The position numbers were made by a program, and so were the translations under genes. Of a stretch of DNA of 44,681 nucleotides, positions 27,370 to 35,418 are shown piece after piece. The number at the start of each line of letters is the position of its first letter. Position 1 is the first letter of the stretch. A model generated the notes under the pieces. The model ran no database searches. It was not told where the DNA came from and saw nothing but the letters and a program-made list of their open reading frames with translations. The DNA comes from Sphingobacteriia bacterium 24-36-13 (GTDB lineage: Bacteria; Bacteroidota; Bacteroidia; Chitinophagales; Chitinophagaceae), in NCBI GenBank assembly GCA_002281875.1, contig NCHN01000015.1:67996-112676 (forward strand), read 5' to 3'.

Positions 27370-27990
27370 ATGACCCAAACCGAAATAAACCAATTACTGC
27401 CAGCATTCTTGCGGAATTCGTCTACCTATTCATTAGTAGTTACAGACTTGGCTGGCAAATACGTTTACGTTAATGAATTATTTGAAAAAAGATTTTCTTT
27501 TTTATGCGCGCAATTTGTTGGTGAACATATATCCTTAGCCATACATCCAGAAGACTTGGCTAAATGTGATGCAGTGGTGGAGCAATGTTTTTTACATCCT
27601 GATAAAGCTTTCCCTATTGAAATAAGAAAGCCTAGCAATGTAGCGAATGAATATCATTGGACACATTGGGATTTCTCCTTGTTTAAAAATGCAAGTGGTG
27701 AGCCTATTGGAATTCTTTGTTTAGGACATGATATAACAGTTGGTAAGGAAAGAGAAAATAAAATTGTTCAGCAAGATGAGCGCTTGAAACAAATTACTTG
27801 GCAACAATCGCATGAAGTGAGAAGGCATATGGTGAATATCATGGGGTTGTATAATTTAATAAAAAAGGATTCTGTATTAACAGAGTCTGAAAAGCTGGAA
27901 CAATTAGATTCATTGCTACAAGAAACCAAAGAGTTGGATCAAATTATACATGCCATTGTAGAAAGAAGTGTGGGGAAGGAAAAGGGATAA
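27370..27990 (+). CDS. Single-PAS protein ending in a kinase H-box stub
   Basis: A 206-residue cytoplasmic protein. One PAS domain (about 10-130) is closely similar to the first PAS of the protein at 6122-7615: both share an N-terminal LLP, VVTDLxGxxxYVNxLF, HWTHWxxS-like (THW) and GHDIT. It then has a short helix pair with QQSHEVRRHMVNIMGLY, matching a HisKA H-box, and ends about 50 residues later. There is no ATPase domain. It may be a decoy or an adaptor for a kinase, or a phosphotransfer module; this is inference. An IS element is inserted immediately upstream. Confidence 0.8.
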   Translation: MTQTEINQLLPAFLRNSSTYSLVVTDLAGKYVYVNELFEKRFSFLCAQFVGEHISLAIHPEDLAKCDAVVEQCFLHPDKAFPIEIRKPSNVANEYHWTHWDFSLFKNASGEPIGILCLGHDITVGKERENKIVQQDERLKQITWQQSHEVRRHMVNIMGLYNLIKKDSVLTESEKLEQLDSLLQETKELDQIIHAIVERSVGKEKG

Positions 27991-28009
27991 TTCAAAATAT
28001 AAATCGAAT

Positions 28010-28645
28010 ATGAACCGCTTTAGTAATATTTTTTTGCTTTCGCTTGTTTTTGCAATCCTTTTATTTGGATGTGCTAGGTCTAGTTTTAAACAAAAATGGT
28101 TAAAAGAAGAATCGCCTTCCAATTATATTGCCCGATTCGAAACAAGTAAGGGCGTGTTTGATGTTGAAATCACCAGAGCTTGGTCTCCATTAGCAGCAGA
28201 TCGGTTTTATCAAACGGTTAAGCATCGGTTTTATAATGGTACCCTGTTTTATAGAGTGGTTCCCAAATTTGTAGTACAATGGGGTAATAACGATACAACC
28301 TTTTTTCCTAAATGGAGGCCCTACAAATTACCAGATGAGCCAGTTGTGCAGAGTAATTTAAGGGGGTATATGAGCTATGCCAGAAGTGGTAAAGAAACCA
28401 GGGGAAGTACTTTGTTTATCAATTTAAATGACAATACACGATTAGATACAGTGATGGCTAATGGCGTAAAAGGATATCCTCCTTTTGGAAAAGTAATTAA
28501 AGGAATGGAAGTGGTTGATTCTTTATATGCAGGATATGAAGGCAAGACCATGAGTAAATTGGATACCTTGCAAAAATATCCTGCATTATTTATGAAACAG
28601 TTTCCAAAATTAGACAAGATTAACAAAGCGTATGTCCTTCGTTAA
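28010..28645 (+). CDS. Cyclophilin-type peptidyl-prolyl isomerase, lipoprotein
   Basis: A 211-residue exported protein. The N-terminus ends in a lipobox (ILLFGC, C21), so it is probably anchored in the envelope as a lipoprotein. The cyclophilin core is recognisable: ARFETSKGVFDVEI, ADRFYQTVKHRFYNGTLFYRVVPKFVVQWG, YARSGKETRGSTLFINL and FGKVIKGMEVVD. Some usual active-site residues are altered (LFINL for the QFFI motif), so isomerase activity is likely but not assured. The start is the ATG before the signal peptide. Its stop overlaps the convergent NTF2-like gene by 4 bp. Confidence 0.85.
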   Translation: MNRFSNIFLLSLVFAILLFGCARSSFKQKWLKEESPSNYIARFETSKGVFDVEITRAWSPLAADRFYQTVKHRFYNGTLFYRVVPKFVVQWGNNDTTFFPKWRPYKLPDEPVVQSNLRGYMSYARSGKETRGSTLFINLNDNTRLDTVMANGVKGYPPFGKVIKGMEVVDSLYAGYEGKTMSKLDTLQKYPALFMKQFPKLDKINKAYVLR

Positions 28646-29133
28646 TTTGCAGGCTGTGGAGCAAGATCTGAATTTGCAATATCTCTTATGATTTTCCATT
28701 GACCGCCTAGTTTTTTCCAAAGCACAATGAATTTTTCTTGACCAACTATTTGTTCTCCAACATAAATAGTTACCGCGCCTTCTTCGGCTAATAAATCTTC
28801 TGAGCCCCAAACCTCATTGGTTTTAAGTTCAATTTTGCTTACACCACCTTTAATATATCCACCGAATACAGACTGAATACCCGCTTTGCCAATAACTGCT
28901 GGCATGCCCGTGAACATGAGCTTGGCATCATCTGCATACATATTGGCAATAGCAACAGAGTCGCCTTTTGCAAAAGCATCCATGGTTAGTTTATTGGCTG
29001 CTTCAATTTCAGTTTTTGCAGTAACCAAGTCAAATGTTGATTTTGCAGGAGCTTCAGATTCTGCGTTTTTGCAGCTGAAAAATAGGGTGGAGGATAATAA
29101 TGTTGTTACTAGAAAAGTTTTGAGTGTTTTCAT
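28642..29133 (-). CDS. NTF2-like (SnoaL/DUF4440) lipoprotein
   Basis: A 163-residue protein with a lipoprotein signal (LFFSC, C21) and a cone-shaped NTF2-like domain: EIEAANKLTMDAFAKGDSVAIANMYADDAKLMFTG, then a strand-rich part ending KKLGGQWKIIRDIANS. Such domains bind small ligands or act as isomerases or dimerisation modules; no specific activity can be inferred. It is convergent and overlapping (4 bp) with the PPIase gene. Confidence 0.8.
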   Translation of the reverse strand: MKTLKTFLVTTLLSSTLFFSCKNAESEAPAKSTFDLVTAKTEIEAANKLTMDAFAKGDSVAIANMYADDAKLMFTGMPAVIGKAGIQSVFGGYIKGGVSKIELKTNEVWGSEDLLAEEGAVTIYVGEQIVGQEKFIVLWKKLGGQWKIIRDIANSDLAPQPAN

Positions 29134-29179
29134 TGTAAAAGGTTTTAGGTGAAATAAGGTACGAATTATTTAACAAAAC

Positions 29180-29863
29180 CTAAAAATGATAAGCCACCCC
29201 TAAACCGAATAAGTTGGTGATATTTCTGAATCGATCGTTTTGTGCTGGAAGGGTTTGAACTTTAGATGCAGTAGTGAGTTCAGTGAAGAAATGTTGGTAG
29301 GCCAATTTCAACCCTATTTTATTATTGACTTTATAGCGTAAGTAGAATTCAGAGTTAAGGGTGCCACGGTCATTGTTGCCTACTAATAATACGTTCATGC
29401 GGGTTGGCTCTGCTGTGGTAGTGGTAGAGGTTCCGTTACCGCTGAATAGTTTGATTCTCGATGGTCCAAATGAAACCCCAATCAAATCAATATTGAACCC
29501 TACATCTAATTTGGGCGAAATATGGTATCCTAGGTTGAGAATAGCATTTAAGGCATAAGTGCTGGCTGAAGTGCTAAATAAACTGTCTTTATTAGCTGAA
29601 TTAGCTGCAAGACTTGCTGGAGCAGAAGTAAATATTTGATTCTTACCAAAAGCGTTACTTAATCGTACACCTGTTCCAATATAAAAGCTTTGTTTTTTTC
29701 CTAAGTTCCAGTTCTTGAAATACCCAAAGGAAATGGTTGATTGTCCAGTACCAAAACCAAGTGTAAAGTCTGCTAATTGTTCTGATTTTTTAGTGGATGC
29801 ATCTTGTGCATTTGCAGAAAAGTGGATGATGGTTAAAAGAGATAAAGCGTAAAATAATTTCAT
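29180..29863 (-). CDS. Outer-membrane beta-barrel protein
   Basis: A 227-residue exported protein with signal peptide MKLFYALSLLTIIHFSANAQ. Strands alternate (FTLGFGTGQSTISFGYFKNW, FYIGTGVRLSNAFG, LNAILNLGYHISPKLDVGFNIDLIGVSFG) and the protein ends NLFGLGVAYHF with terminal Phe, as in outer-membrane barrels. The family is not identified. It lies 10 bp downstream of the YceI gene and is probably co-transcribed. Confidence 0.75.
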   Translation of the reverse strand: MKLFYALSLLTIIHFSANAQDASTKKSEQLADFTLGFGTGQSTISFGYFKNWNLGKKQSFYIGTGVRLSNAFGKNQIFTSAPASLAANSANKDSLFSTSASTYALNAILNLGYHISPKLDVGFNIDLIGVSFGPSRIKLFSGNGTSTTTTAEPTRMNVLLVGNNDRGTLNSEFYLRYKVNNKIGLKLAYQHFFTELTTASKVQTLPAQNDRFRNITNLFGLGVAYHF

Positions 29864-29873
29864 AATAGTTGGT

Positions 29874-30416
29874 TTAGTTTTTATTCGAAGTAATGTCTAA
29901 GTTAACAGTTAGCATATCTGATAAAGGAAGGCTTTTACCACCCACATTAAAATCTCTCCGGTTAATGGTAAATGAACCTTTAAAGGAGAAGCCATTATTG
30001 GTAGGAGTTGCGGTAAAATCAAATTCAATGGGCTTGGTTGTTCCTTTCATCGTCAGATTCCCTGCAACCGTGTATTTACCTGCAGTTCCAGTTTTGCTGA
30101 TCTTTGTACTTGCAAAGGAAATGGTGGGGAATTTTTCTACATGAAAATAATCTTCTTTGCGCAAGTGTTTGTCTCTTGCACTGTTGTCTGTATTAATGGT
30201 ATTGGCATTTACTGAAACATTGAATGCACTGTTGCTTAGTGCGTTGGGATCAAAACTGATGGATCCTTTAATCCCCTTTAATTGACCATCTACTTTTAAT
30301 CCAAAGTTTTTGATTACAAAAGATACTTTGCTCTCTGCATCTATTGGCGTAAATTTTTGTGCAGTAGTAATACTGATGGTAAAGAAAAGCGAAACAATAA
30401 GTAATATTCTATGCAT
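29874..30416 (-). CDS. YceI-family periplasmic lipid-binding protein
   Basis: A 180-residue exported protein with signal peptide MHRILLIVSLFFTISITTAQ. The YceI lipocalin-like fold is marked by ESKVSFVIKNFGLKVDGQLKGIKGSISFDP, ARDKHLRKEDYFHVEKFPTISFASTKI, a GNLTMKGTTKPIEFD strand, and a short basic end. YceI proteins bind polyisoprenoids or other amphiphiles. The prenyltransferase operon begins on the opposite strand just upstream, which may or may not be related. Confidence 0.88.
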   Translation of the reverse strand: MHRILLIVSLFFTISITTAQKFTPIDAESKVSFVIKNFGLKVDGQLKGIKGSISFDPNALSNSAFNVSVNANTINTDNSARDKHLRKEDYFHVEKFPTISFASTKISKTGTAGKYTVAGNLTMKGTTKPIEFDFTATPTNNGFSFKGSFTINRRDFNVGGKSLPLSDMLTVNLDITSNKN

Positions 30417-30534
30417 GGTATGTTTGGTTGAAACTGTATAAAATTTGATGAAAGTTCAACAGCTTTACAAGGAAAAGCGCCATTTGTTTTATAAGTAGAA
30501 ACTTTTAACAAATATTACCGTATCTTATCATAAG

Positions 30535-31395
30535 ATGCAAAAATCAACCATTCAGCTGCTTCGATTTCATTTTTCCTTTTTCTTAATGCCCATTTATTGG
30601 TTTGCATTAAGTCAGGTGCCTGAAATCAATTGGTTGAATGCAGTCATCGTATTCATTGTATTGCATGTATTGGTGTATCCTGCAAGCAATGGGTACAATT
30701 CATACATGGATCAAGATGAAACACCTATTGGTGGATTAGAGCAGCCGATGCAACCCACCCGCCAATTGTTTTTCGTAACAGTTGTAATGGATTCGTTGGC
30801 GGTTTTATTGAGTTTGTTGGTGAGTAATTATTTCTCCATAGGAGTGTTGTTGTACATTCTTGTTTCTAGAGCCTACAGCTATAGAGGCATACGCTTAAAG
30901 CAATATCCATTTATTGGGTTTTTAACGGTGGTGATTTTTCAAGGAGGAGTAACGTATTGGTTGGTCTATCATGGATGCAGTGAAACCCTTACTACTTCTG
31001 TGCCATGGCCTACCATACTAGCTGCCAGCTGCTTAATCGGAGGCTTTTATCCGCTCACCCAAATATACCAGCACGAAGCCGACAAAGCCGATGGTGTAAC
31101 AACCATTAGTTATGTGCTTGGTTATAGAGGCACTTTTATTTTTTCCGCTATTATTTATATTGTTTCTTTTGGTTTATTGGCATATTGGTTTGTGAGCAGT
31201 TTGCAAATAACCGGCTTTGTTTTGTTGCAACTGTTTTTTATACCTACCTTACTGTACTTCTTCTATTGGGCAAATAAGGTTTGGAAAGACAGCGCGGCAG
31301 CTAATTTTAAGCATACCATGCAAATGAATTTGATTGCTTCGGTATGCACCAATTTGGCATTTATCACTATATTAATCTTGAATCTTTTTGAGTAA
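30535..31395 (+). CDS. UbiA-family prenyltransferase
   Basis: A 286-residue membrane protein with about eight to nine helices. The first Asp-rich motif is in SNGYNSYMDQDE (N55, D59, D61) and the second is in YQHEADKADGVTT (D183, D186), both needed for Mg-prenyl-diphosphate binding in UbiA enzymes. It would transfer a prenyl group to an aromatic acceptor. It begins a four-gene operon with a type III polyketide synthase (8-bp overlap), so the acceptor may be the polyketide. Other UbiA roles (menaquinone, heme) are less likely in this context. Confidence 0.85.
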   Translation: MQKSTIQLLRFHFSFFLMPIYWFALSQVPEINWLNAVIVFIVLHVLVYPASNGYNSYMDQDETPIGGLEQPMQPTRQLFFVTVVMDSLAVLLSLLVSNYFSIGVLLYILVSRAYSYRGIRLKQYPFIGFLTVVIFQGGVTYWLVYHGCSETLTTSVPWPTILAASCLIGGFYPLTQIYQHEADKADGVTTISYVLGYRGTFIFSAIIYIVSFGLLAYWFVSSLQITGFVLLQLFFIPTLLYFFYWANKVWKDSAAANFKHTMQMNLIASVCTNLAFITILILNLFE

Positions 31396-32482
31396 AATCA
31401 TTTCCATAGGAACCGCAGTGCCTGCATTTAAACACGAGCAAAATCGCATTTTAACTTTCATGCAAGAAGTGTATCAGTTAGATGCAGTAGAAGCAAGAAA
31501 ATTGAAATTCTTATATAGACAAAGTGGAATAGATTACCGCTATTCGGCCATTGCCGATTTTAGTAAAGACGCTGCTGATTGGAATTTCTTTCCGCCTGTA
31601 GGATCTGCTGATCCAATTCCTTCTATTGAAAAGCGAATGAATTTATATGGTGCAACTGCTGCACCCATGGCAAAGGAAGCAATTGAAAAATGTTTAACCA
31701 ATCAAATGGCTTGCGATTCAATCACTCATTTAATAACGGTGAGTTGTACAGGAATGAGCGCGCCAGGCTTAGATTTGGAGTTGATTGAATTATTGAATCT
31801 GCCTAAAAATATTTATAGAAGCAGCATCAATTTCATGGGCTGTTATGCAGCTATTCATGCATTAAAAATGGCTCATGCCATTTGCCAATCTGAATCGAAT
31901 GCGAGAGTAATGTTGGTATGTACAGAATTGTGTACGCTGCATTTTCAGGATATGGCTAGTGCCGATAATATTGCTTCTAGTTTATTGTTTGGCGATGGGG
32001 CAGCAGCAGTGCTAGTAGCGTCTGATGATGTGGATATGCAAGGGTTGTATATCAAAAGTTTCTATTCAGAGATTGTTCCCAAAGGAAAAGACGATATGAG
32101 TTGGGTGATTGCATCCACCGGTTTTTTAATGACCCTGAGTGGATATGTTCCCGACTTAATTCAAGCAGATTTTGAAAGCTTAATGAATAAAGCGATGAAA
32201 AAAGCGGGCATTACAAAAGAAGATATTCAATATTGGTGCATACATCCAGGTGGGAAAAGAATTCTAGATGCTATTTCGAAAAGCCTTGATTTTAAAGGTG
32301 CAGAATTGGAACATAGTTTAGCAGTGCTAAAAGAATATGGCAATATGTCTTCACCAACTGTATTGTTTGTGTTGAAGAAAATTATGGAACAATTGCAAGC
32401 AGGTGAGTCGGCCAATATTTTTGGTGCTGCATTTGGGCCTGGTTTAACAATGGAAACTTTTATTGCATCAACCCATGCCTAA
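31388..32482 (+). CDS. Type III polyketide synthase (chalcone synthase-like)
   Basis: A 364-residue homodimeric condensing enzyme that extends a CoA-activated starter with malonyl-CoA and cyclises the product to a pyrone, resorcinol or phloroglucinol type ring. The catalytic triad is complete: C152 in NFMGCYAA, H286 in CIHPGGK and N319 in GNMSSPTV. FGDGAAAVLVA is also typical. The start is a TTG at 31388 overlapping the ubiA stop by 8 bp; the next ATG would remove the conserved N-terminal strand (KIISIGTAVP). The next gene overlaps by 8 bp. Starter and chain length cannot be read from sequence. Confidence 0.92.
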   Translation: MSKIISIGTAVPAFKHEQNRILTFMQEVYQLDAVEARKLKFLYRQSGIDYRYSAIADFSKDAADWNFFPPVGSADPIPSIEKRMNLYGATAAPMAKEAIEKCLTNQMACDSITHLITVSCTGMSAPGLDLELIELLNLPKNIYRSSINFMGCYAAIHALKMAHAICQSESNARVMLVCTELCTLHFQDMASADNIASSLLFGDGAAAVLVASDDVDMQGLYIKSFYSEIVPKGKDDMSWVIASTGFLMTLSGYVPDLIQADFESLMNKAMKKAGITKEDIQYWCIHPGGKRILDAISKSLDFKGAELEHSLAVLKEYGNMSSPTVLFVLKKIMEQLQAGESANIFGAAFGPGLTMETFIASTHA

Positions 32483-33194
32483 TTTTAGCAAAAGATCATA
32501 TCAAAAAGAATTGCTTGATCAGGATGATATTCCTTTTGAAGCCATTCAACAAAATATGAAAGAGCTGGATCGCATTAATACCTTATTGGGTGGGCATGAT
32601 ATCACGATTGCAGGTTTGAAATATGTATTGGATTATGCTGACACAAAACTGCCAGTTCGAATTTGTGAAATTGGATGTGGGGGAGGAGATAATCTTCGTG
32701 TTATTCGCGATTGGTGCAGGCAACACCAAATTGAAGTGGAACTGATGGGAGTAGATATTAACCCGCATTGCATTGCGTATGCGCAAAGCAGAAAGGAGAA
32801 TGCAGGCATTGAATTTGTTTCTTCCGACTATTTGCTAGCACCTCTTAAACAACAGCCGCATATTATTTTCTCTTCTTTGTTTTGTCATCATTTAACTGAT
32901 GAACAATGCATTCAGATGTTGCAATGGTGTAAATCCAATGCATTGGTTGGGCATTTCATTAACGATTTACAAAGACATCGGTTGGCTTATCATTCTATCA
33001 AAATATTAACCAGTATTTTTTCGAATAGTTACTTAGTAAAAAATGATGCACCGCTTTCGGTGTTGCGAGGATTTAGTAAAGAAGAATTGGAAAATTTGTT
33101 TTCATCTGCTGCTATAAAGCATTATGAATTGCAATGGAAATGGGCATTCCGATGGTTAGCTTGTTCCATAACCAAAATGACCAACCATGTATAA
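32475..33194 (+). CDS. SAM-dependent methyltransferase
   Basis: A 239-residue class I methyltransferase. Motif I is CEIGCGGGDN (about 64-73), with an acidic loop at MGVDINPHCIAYAQ and a motif II region near IIFSSLFCHHLT. Start ATG at 32475 overlaps the polyketide synthase stop by 8 bp, and its own end overlaps the next gene by 8 bp. By position it probably O- or C-methylates the type III polyketide product, comparable to SrsB in Streptomyces phenolic lipid synthesis (analogy, not homology shown). The long region 40-160 is Cys- and His-rich but no metal site is clear. Confidence 0.85.
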   Translation: MPNFSKRSYQKELLDQDDIPFEAIQQNMKELDRINTLLGGHDITIAGLKYVLDYADTKLPVRICEIGCGGGDNLRVIRDWCRQHQIEVELMGVDINPHCIAYAQSRKENAGIEFVSSDYLLAPLKQQPHIIFSSLFCHHLTDEQCIQMLQWCKSNALVGHFINDLQRHRLAYHSIKILTSIFSNSYLVKNDAPLSVLRGFSKEELENLFSSAAIKHYELQWKWAFRWLACSITKMTNHV

Positions 33195-34323
33195 TATGCG
33201 TTACGATATAGCCATTGTGGGCGGTGGATTGGCAGGATTGGCATTGTCTATTCAATCTGCTAAAGCGGGTTTTAAAGTGGTCTTGTTTGAGAAAGAACAG
33301 TATCCATTTCATAAAGTATGTGGAGAGTACATCAGTTTAGAAAGTTGGGATTTTATTGAAAGTTTAGGGGTGCCGTTAAGTAAGATGCAATTGCCCATAG
33401 TGAATCGCTTAATGGTAACTGCACCTAATGGCAATAGTGTTGAGCAGCCATTGGATTTAGGAGGATTTGGCATTAGTAGGTACACCATCGATAAGGCATT
33501 ATATGATTTGGCAAAGGGCTTGAGAGTTAGGGTTGAAGCAGGGGTAAAAGTTGATGATATTGTTTTTGAAGCAGATATGTTTAGTGTGCATTCTTCAGTT
33601 GGCATTATTCAATCTCGAGTAGCAGTTGGGAGTTTTGGGAAGCGAAGCAATTTAGACGTGAAGTGGAAGCGGCCTTTTATTTTAGGTAAGCAAAAACAGT
33701 TGGATAATTTTATTGGGGTAAAATACCATATTGATATTGATTGGCCCAAAGACCTAATTGCACTGCATAATTTTAAAGATGGTTATTGTGGTATTTCCGC
33801 CATTGAAGAAGGTAAAACCTGCTTGTGTTATTTAACTACTGCGCAAAATTTAAAAACACATGGTGGATCTATTCCATTTATGGAAGAAGCTGTGTTAAAA
33901 GCCAATCCTCACTTAAAGAAAATTTTAGAAAAAGCCATTCACTTGTATGAAGCACCAGTAACCATTGCACAGATTTCTTTTGAACGAAAATCATTAATTG
34001 AACATCATGTATTAATGGTGGGCGATGCGGGAGGTATGATAACCCCTTTGTGTGGGAATGGTATGAGCATGGCATTGCATGGATCTAAGCTAGCTTATGA
34101 AGCCATTGCGCCGTTTTTGCGTAATGAACTTAGTAGAGAAGCTATGGAGCAACGCTATGAGCGTGTTTGGACTAACACTTTTGGAAAGCGTTTAACAGTA
34201 GGTAGATGGGTGCAACGCTTTTTTGGTAAAACTTGGATGACCAATTTGTTTATTTCAATACTTAAACCCTTTCCTTTCTTGGTGCGCGCTATTGTGAAGC
34301 AGACGCATGGGGAGCGGTATTGA
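33187..34323 (+). CDS. FAD-dependent oxidoreductase/monooxygenase
   Basis: A 378-residue flavoprotein of the geranylgeranyl-reductase / aromatic-hydroxylase type. YDIAIVGGGLAGLALSIQSAKAG (6-28) binds FAD, FHKVCGEYIS follows, and the GD motif is in LMVGDAGGMITPLCGNGMSMALHG. In the operon it could hydroxylate an aromatic ring to a hydroquinone or quinone, or reduce prenyl double bonds. An alternative start at 33196 is possible. It is the last gene of the cluster, ending 8 bp from the convergent HTH gene. Confidence 0.85.
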   Translation: MYNMRYDIAIVGGGLAGLALSIQSAKAGFKVVLFEKEQYPFHKVCGEYISLESWDFIESLGVPLSKMQLPIVNRLMVTAPNGNSVEQPLDLGGFGISRYTIDKALYDLAKGLRVRVEAGVKVDDIVFEADMFSVHSSVGIIQSRVAVGSFGKRSNLDVKWKRPFILGKQKQLDNFIGVKYHIDIDWPKDLIALHNFKDGYCGISAIEEGKTCLCYLTTAQNLKTHGGSIPFMEEAVLKANPHLKKILEKAIHLYEAPVTIAQISFERKSLIEHHVLMVGDAGGMITPLCGNGMSMALHGSKLAYEAIAPFLRNELSREAMEQRYERVWTNTFGKRLTVGRWVQRFFGKTWMTNLFISILKPFPFLVRAIVKQTHGERY

Positions 34324-34330
34324 TTTATTT

Positions 34331-34837
34331 TTAAAACGGTTCACTCAGTTTTACTTGTTTTTCTATACCGGGTCTCCATTTTTCTTGGTTAAACATTGTG
34401 TCAGCAATTTTTTCTTGAAAATATACTTGATACCAAGTTTTCTTTTGAAAATCGCCCACATTCTTAAAAACTTTTTCTGAATGGATCATTAGTTTTAATA
34501 AAAATTCTTCTTTTGGGTCGCGGTGGTTATTGATAACTTGGCTTAAAAAAACCGGAGTAATATTCATATCCTCAGCAAATTTACTTCGATGAGAATAAAT
34601 AGTATCAATATACATTTTTAGAAAATTTGTAAAATGGTTGTCCTCAGTATTATTTTGCTCGATGAGGTAATTTTCCATTTTTAATTTTAATTGCAAAAGT
34701 TTGGCTCTTACAATTTGCTCTTTAGGGAGATTTTTCATCCTTTCTAAACGCGCTTGCATTAAAGAAATGGCATCAGCCTCTCGCTCTCTCTTATTCTTAT
34801 ATCTAGACTCTACCCCAAATTCAAAATCATGTGTCAT
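34331..34837 (-). CDS. HTH (XRE-like) regulator paired with a GNAT gene
   Basis: A 168-residue protein. The N-terminal region has coiled-coil-like charged helices (RYKNKREREADAISLMQARLERMKNLPKEQIVRAKLLQLKLKME, shown here only as the helical stretch) and the middle has a helix-turn-helix, KFAEDMNITPVFLSQVINNH (about 88-107). It follows the GNAT-like gene with an 8-bp gap. The organisation suggests a toxin-antitoxin-like pair or a self-regulated acetyltransferase operon, the regulator being second. A 17-bp palindrome upstream of the pair is the likely binding site (inference). Confidence 0.65.
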   Translation of the reverse strand: MTHDFEFGVESRYKNKREREADAISLMQARLERMKNLPKEQIVRAKLLQLKLKMENYLIEQNNTEDNHFTNFLKMYIDTIYSHRSKFAEDMNITPVFLSQVINNHRDPKEEFLLKLMIHSEKVFKNVGDFQKKTWYQVYFQEKIADTMFNQEKWRPGIEKQVKLSEPF

Positions 34838-34845
34838 AATATTTT

Positions 34846-35316
34846 TTACGGTTTTTTATCAAATTGATTAATTAGGTCTAATATTTCTGGTACTTCTAAA
34901 CTCAATGTAACCCCAGTTATATTCATCCCATATTTGTCTATATAATGTTGAGCTAATTCTGTTTTAGGTTTTAGTGAAATGCATGCAAACTCACCAAATT
35001 CTGCGACAGCAATTTTTGCTGCGTGAGTAATTAAATTAGCAGCAATTTTATCATATTTCTTTTGACTCCCTTTATTTTCTTTTGAGACGGTTAGTAATCT
35101 AATGTGCACTCTCCATTCTGTGGGGATTCTCTCTAATGAAATAAGTCCTAAAATTGCTTGTTCCCCTTTAATGACTAATTTATAAACCTCTTCATTTTGC
35201 TCGTCTTTCCAATCAAAGAAAAAATGGCTTTTTACTAAAAGTTTATAGTCCGCTTTCTCAACAGGAAATATTTCTATTGGAAAAATTTTACCAGAAGATG
35301 CTTCTGTAATAGTCAT
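34846..35316 (-). CDS. GNAT-like acetyltransferase
   Basis: A 156-residue protein with a GNAT look: an N-terminal strand and helix, LGLISLERIPTEWRVHIRLLTVSKENKGSQKKYDKI with the Q/R-x-x-G-x-G/A-like cofactor loop weakly preserved (NKGSQKKY), a helix ANLITHAAKIAVAEFG, and the terminal LKPKTELAQHYIDKYGMNITG. The acetyl-CoA-binding loop is not classic, so function is uncertain. It starts the two-gene unit with the HTH protein, with a palindrome 53 bp upstream. It could be a toxin acting by acetylation, as with TacT and AtaT, but no similarity to those is evident. Confidence 0.6.
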   Translation of the reverse strand: MTITEASSGKIFPIEIFPVEKADYKLLVKSHFFFDWKDEQNEEVYKLVIKGEQAILGLISLERIPTEWRVHIRLLTVSKENKGSQKKYDKIAANLITHAAKIAVAEFGEFACISLKPKTELAQHYIDKYGMNITGVTLSLEVPEILDLINQFDKKP

Positions 35317-35368
35317 CAGATTAAAGATAATTAAAGTTTACAATTATTGCAAACATTTATTAATAAAG

Positions 35369-35385
35369 TTTCCAAAATTTGGAAA
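35369..35385. promoter_or_regulatory. Perfect 17-bp palindrome between the GNAT-HTH pair and DUF547 gene
   Basis: TTTCCAAA (35369-35376), A, TTTGGAAA (35378-35385) is a perfect palindrome in the 102-bp divergent spacer. Its arms contain TTTG on both strands, placing a -33-like element of both promoters inside the site. It is the natural operator candidate for the HTH protein encoded at 34331-34837. Confidence 0.6.
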
Positions 35386-35418
35386 TATTGATATATGTCT
35401 GCTTCTGTATCTTAGAAT

